NCBI GenBank assembly: GCA_018417955.1
Contig: JACTVC010000011.1
Span: 184,262 to 248,261, forward strand
DNA length: 64,000 nucleotides
From: Laccaria trichodermophora
Taxonomy: Eukaryota > Basidiomycota > Agaricomycetes > Agaricales > Hydnangiaceae
Direction of reading: 5' to 3'
Numbering within the stretch: the stretch's first letter is position 1; each line of letters begins with the position of its first letter. The notes under the pieces were generated by a model that saw nothing but the letters and a program-made list of their open reading frames with translations, did not search any database and was not told the DNA's origin. Positions 1 to 11,004 of this stretch are shown piece by piece. The translations under genes and the position numbers were made by a program.

Positions 1-1678
1 GCCTTCAAATAACACCTTCCTCTTTAGCTCAAAAAAATAAGGCCACGAGCTACCATCTTGGCCAGCTCAAAGCCAAACTTGCAAAACTAAGACGCGAGCT
101 CATCAATCCAACAGGTGGAAGTGGTGGGGGTGGGGGTGGTCTGGGCTTCGATGTTGCAAGGTATCTATCTCATTACTCACTTCATATATCGGTTCCACCA
201 ACATGGTTTTTTAGGACAGGGATAGCCTCCGTTGGATTTGTTGGCTTTCCTTCCGTGGGCAAAGTCAGCACTTTTTCCTTCTTCTTTTGAAATGACGTCG
301 TGACCTCTCCTCAGTCAACACTCATGTCAAAGCTCACTGGCACGCATTCCGAAGTATCCGAAATCGACTTTACCACTTTAACTACCGTTCCGGGCACCTT
401 GAAGGTTCACGGCGCTCCAATTCAAATATTGGATCTCCGTACGTCCCCGCAACTTCGCGGCACACCACTTCTCTGATCTTCCCATTTTCAGCTGGTATCA
501 TTGAGGGTGCAAACGATGGCAGGGGAAGAGGTCGTCAAGGTGCGTCCAACGTCTGTGGAAAACTCGAAACACTTTCTAATAGGACACCACAGTCATCGCT
601 GGTACGGACGTCTGTCACTCGACTTCCGGGTCAGGTCAAAGCTAACCGCTATCCGCCTTTCCCACCAGTTGCTCGTACATGCAACCTTATTTTTATCGTC
701 CTTGACGTGCTTAAACCTCTGGGCGATAAGAAGATCATCGAGACAGAGCTGGAGGGGTTTGGTATCAGGCTAAACAAACGACCGCCAGCAATCCTCGTCC
801 GAAGAAAGGAGAAGGGCGGAATTGCTATAACGAATACAGTCCCGTTAACCAATATTGATCAGGACGAGATCAAAGCTATTTTGAGTGAGTATAAAATCAA
901 TAACGCCGACATCGCCATTCGAGAGCCAGGAGCAACTGCGGATGATTTAGTAGATGTAATTGAAGGGAACAGGTTAGTTTGGGTGTTATCTATTGAACCG
1001 CTACTGATGATTTTTTTAGGGTTTATATTCCAGCAGTATATGTACGCTTTCCGTACCTCTGTGATGCTTTGCATAACCTTTTGAATAATCTCGCTTTGCA
1101 AGGTTCTCAACAAGGCATGTTGCAGCTATGACGCCCTAACTCTTCTTATAATACTTTACAGATCGACGCCATCTCTATAGAGGAATTGGACCTTTTGTCC
1201 GTTTTAGTTACTTACAACACCGACGAGTCCAGAACTTACTTGCGCTTTTCAGATACAAAATCCCAATGTCGGTTCCAATATCGTCACGCGAATGGCTAAA
1301 TATCGACGAACTGATTGAGAAGATGTGGGAGACCCTCAACCTTGTCCGCGTTTACACCAAACCACGGGGATTAGCTCCCGACTATAGTTCCCCCGTCGTC
1401 CTTCGTCGCGGCCGCTGTACCGTGGAAGATTTTTGTGCCTCTATCCACAAGGAGATTGCGAAGCAAATGAAATAGTTCGTTTTTCAATTGCAACTTTGCG
1501 TTTTTTATTAATGCGCGGATAGTGCTGTGGTATGGGGTGCCAGTGCGAAACATTCGCGCGGTCAAAAGGTGGGCTTGGATCACATACTGGAAGATGAAGA
1601 TGGTATGAGTTGTCGTGTCCCCGTTTCATCATTTGTCTAACAAGACGTCCATCAGTCGTGCACATATCAAAGAAATAA
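1..1678 (+). CDS. RBG1: DRG1/RBG1 family developmentally regulated GTPase, 5' end outside the window
   Basis: This is an OBG/DRG-class translation-associated GTPase that acts with a DFRP partner on ribosomes. The window opens in an intron whose acceptor is at about 27, followed by the conserved lysine-rich stretch [15 protein letters not shown]. Spliced exons give the G1 loop GFPSVGKS, the G3 motif DLPGIIEGA, the G4 motif NKID and a C-terminal TGS domain ([16 protein letters not shown]). A TAG at 1473-1475 looks like the end but overlaps a donor: splicing 1475-1522 yields [13 protein letters not shown], and a second intron 1603-1655 leads to the canonical tail DEDVVHISKK with TAA at 1676-1678. 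The N-terminal exons are missing. Family assignment is secure; DRG1 rather than DRG2 is inferred from the N-terminal and tail wording. Confidence 0.93.
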
Positions 1679-1735
1679 CATCCTTGTGGCTTCTACGTTT
1701 AGTGTGCTTGGTCATAGCAGTACATACATCGAGGT

Positions 1736-3937
1736 CTACCGAATCTCGTTTAACTGTCCTTGATATGTTGTTTCCTCGTAGTGGTAGATAAATATCAATC
1801 TGCAGAACCCCCAGATGAGCCCTATGGAACAATAAACACTCGTTGCCATCAGAGGTAAAAACTCCAATTTCGAGTTTCCGGCGTCTGGCTCGCCGTTATC
1901 TTGTCGACGTCGTGAAGCCCATACAGGAAAGAGCGTCGCAAACAAGAGCAAGAACGGGAATCCAGCCAGGTATACCTTCTCCAAAACATCCATGATCACG
2001 TAGGCTATTGACTTAGGGTACCTGGACCAGGATATGAGTAATTTCTACAGAATGCGCTAGTTCAAACTCACTCGTAAACTCGGCGGCTCAGAGGTGCATA
2101 TACAAATGCTATCCACAGCGTTGAATACGCTACTTCAATAATTGATTCTGTTATTTTCATTGAGGCAAGCAATTGGCTTGGATGGGAAGAAACAAACCGG
2201 TTGGGGTGAAGAGAAGGGGGAAGAGTGAAAATATTCCAGCAACGCTAGCGATGACGAAAGTCCGGAAATAAGCCTGCCTCTCCGCAGCCAAAAGACTATC
2301 ATGTCGTTCAGGCCACGTTTCCGTCCTTACTTGATTAGACGCACCTGAGGGGTATCAGGACGAGTAGCACTGCCTTTTCATGCACATGCCATCCAAACAA
2401 AAAGGAGCTCCAGCCGCAAAGTGTTAGAGCTGTTACAAAAGATTTGTATGTGGGATTGTTCCATAGTTTGATCAAACAAATCTGCCATTCGTTGAAAACT
2501 TGTCGTCTAGTCTATTGAGAGGACGCACCGATTGCCAGGCTACGGTAATGACGAGGGTATGAATGGGTTTGACGTCGGGTAATACGGAAAAAACAGTATC
2601 GCCAACGAGCCCACGGGAGGTGGAGGACACCCCAAACTCGTTGATCGGAATGTCTGCTCCAGTTTGCTTGATATCTGACATAAGTCAGCGGCTGTTAGTT
2701 CATCATGTTTTCATGACATACATCGCAAGAGAACTCTGTCTACAGTGGTCACCAGTGCCCAAAAATTCGGGGCCCAATATGCGTGGTTGAGGCCGCGAGT
2801 GAATGGAAAGAGTCGAGAGAGCAATTGAGGTATTTGACCCATCAAGCCAAATGGGCCCAAGGACACAACAAAAACTGCTATCACAGCGTTCGCCAACGAA
2901 AGAAAATTCTTGGTTTGGATTCGACCTGCCGGTGACAGGCAGAAGGAGCGCAGTAAATAGATAAAATATGCCGGCTAAGAAACAAAAGCAAGCATGTTAG
3001 CTTTGAAGGAAAACGCCGAGAGGTTTACTTGCCGCTAAATATATATATATGTGCTTGAAGTTCAAGAGTACCGCGAAGAGGATACCGCTGACAAATTTAT
3101 TTCCCTGCCATGTTCACATCAGCACGGAACCGGCCACTGCCAGGAGACTTACGTTACGAGCCATAAGGATCGACCATAACAGGATGCCGAACATGAATCC
3201 ATTGTACTGAAAGTGAATGTGATCAACGATTAAAAACCCAGGGTGGAGGAACAGGGCGGCCGATATAATTCTTTGAACTGGTGGTTCCGCCGAGCCCCGT
3301 ATAAATCTAAAAAGGGAGGGTCAGTATGAGTGAAATGAAGCAATATATTTACTCGCCCGAGAACCGCCGTCCCAAGTACAAGTTCTGTAAGGATGACTGT
3401 TGCTCGCTGATATGCGACAACGGTCCAGCTGTCGTAGTTCAGATTGTTCAGGTCGACAATCTTGGGGTCAACAAGTAGGGCAAATATTGACAGGAATTTT
3501 TCGAAGTAGGCGAAGAACGGAGGGTAGTCGAGTGCTACAATGTCGTGAGCCTCTTGTCGATCTCTCAATTAGACGAACCCACTCCATTCAGACGTAGTCT
3601 ATGATTTCTCGTCAGACGAATGGCATCAAGAAAAAAGGGATTTGCACTTACATCGAAATACCATTTTGATATAGGAAGCGTATGAGTAATAGCAAGCCAA
3701 TTTCTGTGCACCTCGAAGTCGGTCGAGCGGCTTGATCTCTCGTCAGCTGAATTTCGTTCCGTTCAATACATTCGAAGTGAGAGCTCACTAGGACGAGAAG
3801 AGGAGAAGCTTTAGTGCAGTGGAGGCCCAAAATATGTCCCATTCAGAAGCCTCGATATTCCACGGAAACCAGTGTCTTACAGCAGAACTGAACCCCGTAC
3901 TTGGAGAGTTTGTTATTTCCGGTCGATCTTTGGTCAT
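1736..3937 (-). CDS. ALG8: ALG8-type dolichyl-P-Glc:Glc1Man9GlcNAc2-PP-dolichol glucosyltransferase
   Basis: An ER multi-pass glycosyltransferase adding the second glucose to the lipid-linked N-glycan precursor. The chosen ATG (3937-3935) opens [15 protein letters not shown] and runs into the first membrane helix [18 protein letters not shown]. Splicing then gives the luminal family signature [31 protein letters not shown] and, across the intron 3535-3582, [13 protein letters not shown]. The last exon carries the typical C-terminal helix [14 protein letters not shown] and ends at 1736. Several middle exons (about 2000-3230) contain hydrophobic segments that I did not splice base by base. It is divergent from VMA21 with about 150 bp between the starts. 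ALG6 is the nearest alternative, but the [13 protein letters not shown] and VDP wording fits ALG8 better. Confidence 0.88.
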
Positions 3938-4088
3938 GACGGGTAGTATGATTGGCTCTATTGGCGTTTGAGTCTAGGTAAAGATGAAGATTTGAGCTGT
4001 CTCCTAGGATTAAGAATGAGCGTTGTGTACGGTCACGAGGACGCGATACATTTAGCAACACTGAACTTTCACCCTAAAATTCACAGGT

Positions 4089-4482
4089 ATGAGCGAACAC
4101 ACTGCAATCGGTAAATTGAACGCAGAAGCGGCGTCAGGGTGCGTTATATCATGCAACTTAATTCACTGTCTGTCTGACAGTCTGAGTGAATATTTAGCGG
4201 GGTACTCCTCAAGCTCATCATCTTCAGTCTGTCTCTTGGCATATTGCCGTTGGCCTCGTACTTTGCCTCGCTAAAATATGTCTGGGACGGTCTGTTTGTC
4301 TTCCTTTTCCACCCGCCATCGATAATCTTATTGGATATTACTCAGGGAATGCTACCTTTGCCGCAATTACAGCAGTGGTAGCCGCCAACATAGTTCTCGT
4401 CACATATATCGTCATGTCTTTATTGGAGGACAGGTCCTCCAGTGTCCAGCAACAACACACTGAGACGAGGAAAGAAAAATGA
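4089..4482 (+). CDS. VMA21: VMA21-like V-ATPase assembly integral membrane protein (three exons)
   Basis: A small ER membrane chaperone for assembly of the V0 sector of the vacuolar proton pump. It has three exons, 4089-4138, 4198-4289 and 4346-4482, with introns 4139-4197 and 4290-4345 that both start GT and end AG. The spliced product is 92 residues. It has two membrane helices, GVLLKLIIFSLSLGILPLAS and TFAAITAVVAANIVLVTYIV, separated by the family loop YFASLKYVWDGNA. The C-terminus ends RKEK, a dilysine-type ER retrieval signal ((K/R)KxX). Length and two-helix layout agree with the family. No exon exceeds 137 bases, so the gene is invisible to simple reading-frame searches. It starts 152 bases from the ALG8 ATG on the other strand. 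Confidence 0.9.
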
Positions 4483-4734
4483 CCTTGCGGTGAAACCTGG
4501 CAACATAGATTCCAATACAGCTTGCCTGCCAGAAGGAAACTCCGAGTCTATGTCTCTGGTCCGGGATATTGAGATGCTATGGTGAAGATCCCTACAACGT
4601 TTGACTCAATTTCTCTGACGCTCTTTTGCATGTATTGCTAATGTACAGTCATGTAGAGTTCACCTAAGGCCGTTCGACAGTTTATGCTATACCGCCTAAT
4701 ACAAATTTCGTGCTCCAGACTATGCAGAAGTTAT

Positions 4735-6314
4735 TTACAGTGCATATCCCCATTGAATCTGGGCACCCAAAGAGGACCGTCTTCTCTCTGCCGACTCCTA
4801 TAAAAATAAATCAAGACCAACCAATATATGTCAGTAGTAAAAGAGCTTACTGAATAGGTTCGTGACGCCAAACTCGTTGGTTTGGTCAAATTGAGGGTGT
4901 TGTGGTCCAATTCCGAAATGGGTCCACTGGAGGAAAGGCGATGCGAGGCGGGGAACGGCACAGTGGGTTGGCGCAAAATATCGGATGATCGTGCGACTCG
5001 AAGAGTTCGACTCGAGTTGATAGTTGCTGGGCTGCGTTTTGGTGATGTAGGTGGCATCGGCAATGGACTGTCGGGCGGGGCATATTGCGGAGGTAAGATG
5101 CCGGATGCAGAACGCGCATACGTCCTCTTTCCCAAAGAAGTTGGACTAGATGAGGATGGAGATAACGGGGGAAGCAGTAATTGGGGTGACGCTGGAGTAG
5201 CCAGCGGTGTGGAATCAATCGAGCTGCCCCCAGGCGAAGATGAAAAGGGGATGGATGTACAGTGTGGCACGGAAGAAGGGTGCAGGATAAGCGGTTTGGG
5301 GACCCTCTTTTTCCTCCTGACTACTAATGGAGGGGGTGTTGGGAAGAGGGCGAGTGGGAAGGAATCCAAGTCAGCATGGGATCTTGCACAATCACCCAAA
5401 TGCAATTCTGGGTTTGAGGAACACGCTTCCACGAAAGGAAGATAGGGAGTAGACCCAGTCGCGGCGTAAAGACTACGCGGCTTCGAAAAGGACGATAGAT
5501 CCAAAATGGCATCCACTGTTCTTCCCGATACCTTCTCGTTTAGTGAAGTAGTGGTGTCGACCGTGGGTCGATAAATGACAGGTTGAACGTCATCCACCAG
5601 TTGAAAACATGTCATGAACGGAGGTGCAGAGAAAGGCTCCCTCTGCAGCTCGTAACGTGGGATATCGCGCAGGATGGCCCCTTGAGACTTGGAAACCTTC
5701 CCCAAATCGCCATCCTTCCGAAAATTAGGAGGAGCAGAACGCAATGATGAAGGCCGTGGGGCCGTGGAAGCGACGGCGAACGTTACGCAGGTGGGAGAGC
5801 GTGCTGGTACGGTAGCTGAACCCGCTCGTTGCCTCTGGGGTGACGAGTTTGTCTTTCGGGTCGGATAGCCCGGCGAATTCTGACCAGTGAGGGAAGTGAC
5901 AGAATTCTTAGTGACAATTGGAGGGCCACGAACTACATTCCGCTGTCCGCAGGTATCATTGAGCGGGAGTCTGTTTCCATTATATCTGGCATTCGGAGGA
6001 GATTCATAATGACCTGTCTGCGCGAACGGATGGTCGGAACGGCCCTCGTTCTCCAGGTCATCCGTCTTCAGTGTAGAGATTCCATATACTGATCGCCTCA
6101 ACCACGCCTCCTCTATGGAGGTGCTCAGGTCCTTTTGAAGGGTAGGGTTGTTCATGGCGAGAGTGATAACGGGTGACTCGGATTGCGTCGAGAAAGGCGG
6201 GTGAGGAGTCGAGAATTCAGGTCCTTCTGCTGTGCCAATCGACCTGTCGCGCCTACTCTCCGTCTTGCGTTCCTTCCTCCGCCAAGCATTGCGCAAAAAA
6301 GTTACGGGCTTCAT
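4735..6314 (-). CDS. Ser/Pro-rich protein of unknown function
   Basis: I do not recognise this protein. It starts MKPVTFLRNAWRRKERKTES, a basic N-terminus, followed by about 480 residues rich in Ser, Pro and Thr with no clear domain, signal peptide or membrane helix. Short conserved-looking pieces are TSIEEAWLRRSVYGIST and PPFMTCFQLVDDVQPVIYR. The frame is open for 527 codons without a break, which is unusual here and supports a real gene. Near the 3' end a GTAAGC donor, a TACTGAC branch site and a TATAG acceptor define a likely 53-bp intron; splicing it changes the end to ESAERRRSSLGAQIQWGYAL and a TAA at 4737-4735, while the unspliced frame would stop at 4731. Probably a disordered, lineage-restricted regulatory or scaffold protein, but this is a guess. 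Confidence 0.65.
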
Positions 6315-6384
6315 GTTCGGTGGGTTGAAAGGGAGCGATGAAGAAAATATTTTTTGACGTCGTCTTTAGAGGAGGGAGAAGCCC

Positions 6385-6880
6385 TTACAAGCTTTCTCGA
6401 TAAGCCAAATTAAATAGGGTGGCATCGAGGTCACTCACAGCTTTCGCACAAGCCCAAATCCATGCATCGTTGAGGATGAGTGGTTCATCAGGGAATTTGT
6501 CCTGTGTCAAAGCCAGTAGCGAAGCGTAAAGCTTACTTTCTGTAAATTCGGCCTCTTTCTGTCGACGACCAATCTTCCTCCTTGGAGTCTGGATGATAGA
6601 TTCATGTCCTGGGCATTGATGACACATTCGTAGGTGTCGAGGGGTTTGGCGTAACATGCATGCTGCTCTTGCACAAGCAGAATTGAACGTGTCCGACGAA
6701 ATTTCAGGAACGTTGAAACGTAAATTTGGACCGCCTGGCCTGCAAATTGTGCAAATATTATGTATACCCTGGAGGGCCTTGAATGGATGAACGTTGACTT
6801 GCAGGGGTTAATGCTGAGCTCGTAGTGACCCAGGTAGGAGCTGGCTCGCAGTCGTTGTAGATAGGGGTATGTTGCGGAGC
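6385..6880 (-). CDS. Uncertain reading frame with two CxxC-like cysteine pairs
   Basis: A doubtful gene between the Ser/Pro-rich unknown and IMP2. Reading on the minus strand, a Thr/Ser/Pro-rich segment (TPIYNDCEPAPTWVTTSSAL) can be joined by a 28-bp GT..AG gap, short for an intron, to a segment with RMCHQCPGHE and then basic residues (TPRRKIGRRQKE). A last part, DEPLILNDAWIWACAKAVSD, ends at a TAA at 6385. No in-frame ATG is visible at the 5' side; upstream the frame runs into IMP2 exon 1 and hits a stop. A further 35-bp potential intron near 6530 is optional because the frame stays open. It could be a degenerate gene, an unresolved small gene, or non-coding. Confidence 0.3.
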
Positions 6881-6913
6881 AATATCGAAGCACGGAGATT
6901 TCCGAACTTTACA

Positions 6914-7717
6914 ATGTTCACTGGCAATCACTTCTGGACATGGAAGAATCCTCTCTACTGGCTACCCACAGGTTTCGTCCTCTCTCATTATTTTTATAAT
7001 GTCAACGTCATTTCTGGCAGGAGCATGCAGGTTGCCGCCTATTTTCTATCATCGTTGGCCATTACCTGACGCTCGTTAGCCGACGTTGAATCCGGATACT
7101 TCGTCTTCCCGAGACGTTGCCATTTTTCACCGCCATGCTCTGTTCACCCGAGATGCCTATCAGAGAGACGATATAGTCACTCTACGGTATATCTCTTTGC
7201 TTGCTTGCGGGTCTCAGCCCTGACTTTGACTTTTACAGCTCTCCAGAGGACCCACGACGTACTCTGATAAAAAGAATCATAGCTTTGGAAGGTGATGTCG
7301 TTCGGACTTTGCCACCATATCCCGCCCGCGACGTTCGCGTGCCAATAGGCCATATCTGGGTCGAAGGTACTTGTCCCCCATAATACTCAGGTTTTACAAA
7401 CCAACTCAACGTTCTACCTAGGAGATGAGCCATTTTACAGTGATGATAGCAATATTTTTGGACCTGTGCGCAGCGGTCTCTGCCTTCAATCTCCTTCCAT
7501 TTATTATGCTCGACAACAGGTACCGATGGCTCTTGTTGAATCCAAGCTGGTTGGCATTATTTGGCCATTACATCGATTTGGCCGAGTATCGAAGGCAGAG
7601 CTCCCACTATCGCGAAATGGACCGTCTTTCAGAAGAGCAATGGCTCAGTTCGATAGGGAAAGAGCGCGTGAATCCAGGGTCACAAAAGTTGAAGAAGCTC
7701 ATTGCGTGAAAGTCTAA
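6914..7717 (+). CDS. IMP2: Mitochondrial inner membrane protease subunit 2 (S26 signal peptidase)
   Basis: An intermembrane-space-facing signal peptidase subunit that trims presequences of mitochondrial proteins. Splicing gives an N-terminal hydrophobic anchor (NPLYWLPTGFVLSHYFYNV), the catalytic serine motif SGRSMQPTLNPD across intron 7031-7078, the catalytic lysine in TLIKRIIALEGDVVRT, the family box VPIGHIWVEGDEPFYSDDS, and SNIFGPV before a final intron. The protein ends HCVKV at 7717. Serine and lysine of the catalytic dyad are both present. An in-frame ATG 45 bases upstream (6869) would add 15 residues; I prefer 6914 because the resulting distance to the serine resembles known IMP2 proteins, but either is possible. 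IMP1 is less likely given the SMxPTLNP plus long C-terminus. Confidence 0.9.
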
Positions 7718-8015
7718 AGAAGGATAAAACCACTGCAGGATTAAGTACCCGTTTTCAGTTGATGCGGTTAGCCTTCCACCAGCCTGTCGACCATCATGGA
7801 TCTTGTTCTTACATTTGTACTCAAGCGCGAAATCACTCTGCGTGCTGGTGGTAATCACAGGAATTTATCAAAGGGCAACGAATCCCGAAGGTACATTTAA
7901 TTTTTACAATACAAGGACTTCCGTGTACCCCCCCTACAGGAATATATGTACAAGTGTACACCAACGAATAATTAGAAAATATAATAAGTGTATCAATCAA
8001 AGCTGGTGTGTACGT
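7718..8015. other. Convergent intergenic stretch
   Basis: Tail-to-tail spacer between IMP2 and the UIM-protein gene. It is AT-rich with several possible polyadenylation-type A/T runs near 7890-7990. I see no RNA gene, repeat or additional coding exon. Confidence 0.6.
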
Positions 8016-10609
8016 CTAACCCCATTCATCAGGCACAAACGGAGTGACCAGCTCATACGTGTCTTCGTTGTTTGCTCTATTCTTCTTGTTGGTTTTGTTG
8101 CCTCGACCAATAACACGCTTGAAAAGGCCGCTGACGCTGCTCCGCTCTGAGCTCTCTGTAGGGCCGTCATCAGAATTCGGGTAGCAGAGCTGGACCATCT
8201 TTCCCAGCTTCTTGCCACCGGTGCTTTCATGGGTGTGTCGCCTTGAATCATCCAGTGCAGCTTGCAGATACATGGCTAGGTTCGGAAAGGTAATGGGTAA
8301 CGTCGGGTATGGAACTATGTCTGTGGCTGGGATGGTATAGGTTTTTGATCTCGGCGTGTCCACGGCATCATGCAGTAATGTCGGTATGGGAGCTAATGTA
8401 TAAGACCACGGTAACATATTAGGGTTGAAGGCGCTGTACTTGGCTGCGCCAGGCGTGTTGGGTGGAACAGGCTGGTCGATGCTGAACCAAAGGATGGTTC
8501 TCCAGTCTTGGGCTACTTGATGTGGCTATCAAGCGCATGAGAGACCAAACACAATATATGTTTTTCGCTTACCTTGACGAACTGAATAACAGTACGGAGC
8601 TTCAGATCTGTCTTCGACACCGCCATAGCTGCCACTGTTGGTTCCAGCCTTGACCCACTCAACCTGGCCAGTAGCCTGAGGAGGTGTCGCCAACTCGGAG
8701 CCTGAAAGTGCAGAGGAGGGCAGCGCCCGTAAGGCAAGGAAACAATGTTTGGTAATGCATCTGTCATTGGAAGTAACCGAGTGGATAGTGTTGGAGGGGT
8801 GAAGCCGATTGCTGTGGAGGTAAAGTCAGGCGCCCACAAACTAAAGCAAGGGCTGAACACCTACACACGCCAAGAAGAAGTTCTGCGTCAATGAAGTGAT
8901 TAGGGTTTATGACAGGCGGGGGAGAAGCGGGGGCAAGACTTGAGACAGCATTTCGGTTGCCGTTGTCCCCTGCCTCAGGGATGGGTGGTTGACTTATCTG
9001 TGGGGAAATACTAGAAGTCAGGATTTCTGGTCTAGGTTGCGCACCGCTGAAGTCGCTGGATACGAAAGAAGGAATAGATTGGATATCCTCCACAGGTAAA
9101 TTGGAACCAGCCGATGTATGGGCGGGAAGGGAAGGATATGTGCGTGGGGTGACTGTCAGGCTTGGCTCCACTACAAGTGGGTGGGGAGTAGCCTCTGAAG
9201 TAGTTGTGTCTGAGTAACTTCTAGACGAAGTATTGTCTGCATAGTAATACGGCAGTTCCGTCGGCGATTCTGGTTCGACGCTTGCTCCTGTGACGTCTGG
9301 AGCCGGACTGCCCAAAGCAACAGGATGCAATGAACTGTTTTGGGCGGCAGCTTCCTCCTCCGCGGCAAGCCTGCGAGCAAAAGCTTCATCGTCCGAGATG
9401 TTGATGGATTCGCCAGACACATTGTATGAGTAATTTTCGTTTTGCCTCCCTGAAGCTGAGTAGGAATTTGGCATAACACTGGAATTATGCCTGAATTCTC
9501 CATCTGTCGTTGAGTACTCCTCCGTCTGTCGGTGCTGACTAGTAGAGTCGCGATCATTCGGGGAGCTTTTTTCTGGAAATGAACTGATCTCATGTCCGCC
9601 CTTGTGATACTCTGGGAGGATATCGATCTCACCTGGAGTTTGAGATGGGTTTTGCGGTAGTCGCTTGCCTGGATCGAACTCCGTTTCTATTGATGACCTC
9701 CGCGACATGCCAGGCGTACCCCAATTCTCGTTTCTCCCCAATTCTGTCAAACCGCCATTCGAAAAAGAAAAAGATTCTACATGCGATACAAATGAAGGCG
9801 ATACAGTCGAAGACTCAAAAGAACTTGAATGCACTTGGGTTTGAGGGGAGGACTGATTTTCAAAGATTCTAGACATGGACGAAGCCGCTTCCGAAAAGAA
9901 GGGGTTGTGGTCGTCCGTTAAGTTACCGCCTGTGGAAAGCATGGACTCTGCAAGGGCTCGAGCCAGCTCCTCTTCCTCTTGACTGGCCAACGCTTCCTCC
10001 CTGAGCTTTCGTTGAATTGATTCCGACTGAGACAAAGCAAGCGCAACGGCAAGCTCATCTTCATCCGTGGGTGATGAAGGCCTTCCATTTGATGATTCAA
10101 CGACAAGAGGGGGCTTGTCAACCTCTGCGGGGTTCGTTAAATTGAACTCTGGAATCGACTGAGGGTGGAAAGGCTTGGGTGGGATAGGGGGCGGCAGAGG
10201 CTCCGTCATCGAGCGGTGAAAGTGGGTTGGCTGAGGGTGCGGGTTAGGTGGGCCCGGAGGCAAAGGGGGTGATCGATGTTGTGGAAGGGCATAGTGTTGT
10301 TGGTGATATGGATACAACTGGGCTGGTGAAAAGTCCGCGCCTGGTTGGGATCTGCTCATATGAGTGCCTTGGTTGATGAAGAATAAGTCAGATCTGTGGA
10401 TTGTCTGTGGTCCGTAGTTAGAATCAAGGACTTGAGGATAATTTGAAGGATAATCCTGTGATGACCGCAACACACTGGGATCAGACACTGGCGTCGTTGC
10501 CGCTCGATTCGGTGGTATGCGGATGTTGATTGGAGGCATAGATGTCCCTAGCACAAGATGTCAATGCGCCGCCGACAGAATAGTTGTTGAACTCACTTGG
10601 ATATGCCAT
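8016..10609 (-). CDS. Protein with ubiquitin-interacting-type motifs and a conserved C-terminal domain
   Basis: Unknown protein of roughly 800 residues. A tiny first exon (ATGGCATATCCAA, start 10609) joins a long exon to give MAYPRTSMPPINIRIPPNR. The first half is Pro/Gln/Ser-rich. It contains at least three acidic LALxxS/ALAxS helices of ubiquitin-interacting type: DELAVALALSQSE, EEELARALAESM and SDDEAFARRLAAEEEAAAQ. The second half, reached by introns at about 8866-8814, 8569-8513 and nearby, is well ordered: IGFTPPTLSTRLLPMTDALP, then DWRTILWFSIDQPVPP and LPITFPNLAMYLQAALDDSR. It ends FVPDEWG at 8016. Ubiquitin binding is inferred from the motifs only; the C-terminal domain I cannot name. 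It could be an adaptor in endosomal sorting or ubiquitin signalling. Confidence 0.72.
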
Positions 10610-11004
10610 TGGACGATTGAGAGAGTGGATGAGGAACGTTTTCCCACTGAGACCTTATCGACGGACACCATCACAGGTAACAGCAGCCTGGCACCAGCGA
10701 ATAAACGCCGACAAGTGCTCTACTGTCAACAAGGAGGCCCAATGTTCGATGCAAGGGGACCGAGTAACCTTTGGCTTATCATATTTAATGGCACAGTGTA
10801 TCTAGTAGTTATAGGTTACAATGCAGGTGGAAATGCTCGTGGATTGGGGATCATGATGGTGAGTGTTGGATGTGGATGGAAAATGCTTGCAGAATGTACA
10901 TCAAAGCGACAAGATGATGGGGCATGGGTAAAAACGAGAACGAAAAGCAAGTGCACAATGAAACGATAGAACGTGAATGTGGAGTGTGAACAAAAGTGGG
11001 AATG
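10610..11004. other. Spacer between two minus-strand genes
   Basis: This 395-bp stretch holds the 3' flank of the RIM15-type gene and the promoter of the UIM-protein gene. Open frames on the plus strand here lack splice support and resemble no family. I see no RNA gene or repeat. Confidence 0.6.

Noticed and set aside
1371..1999. Overlapping minus-strand frames at the DRG1 3' end
   Set aside because: They are shadows of the last DRG1 exons. Only the part from 1736 upward matches a family (ALG8 C-terminus).
4882..5445. 187-codon plus-strand frame inside the Ser/Pro-rich gene
   Set aside because: It is the complement of a Ser/Pro-rich coding strand, which yields Gly/Glu-rich frames by composition. 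It has no family similarity and the opposite frame is much longer.
10517..10969. 150-codon plus-strand frame upstream of the UIM-protein gene
   Set aside because: It covers the promoter and first exon of that gene, has low-quality composition and no splice or family support.
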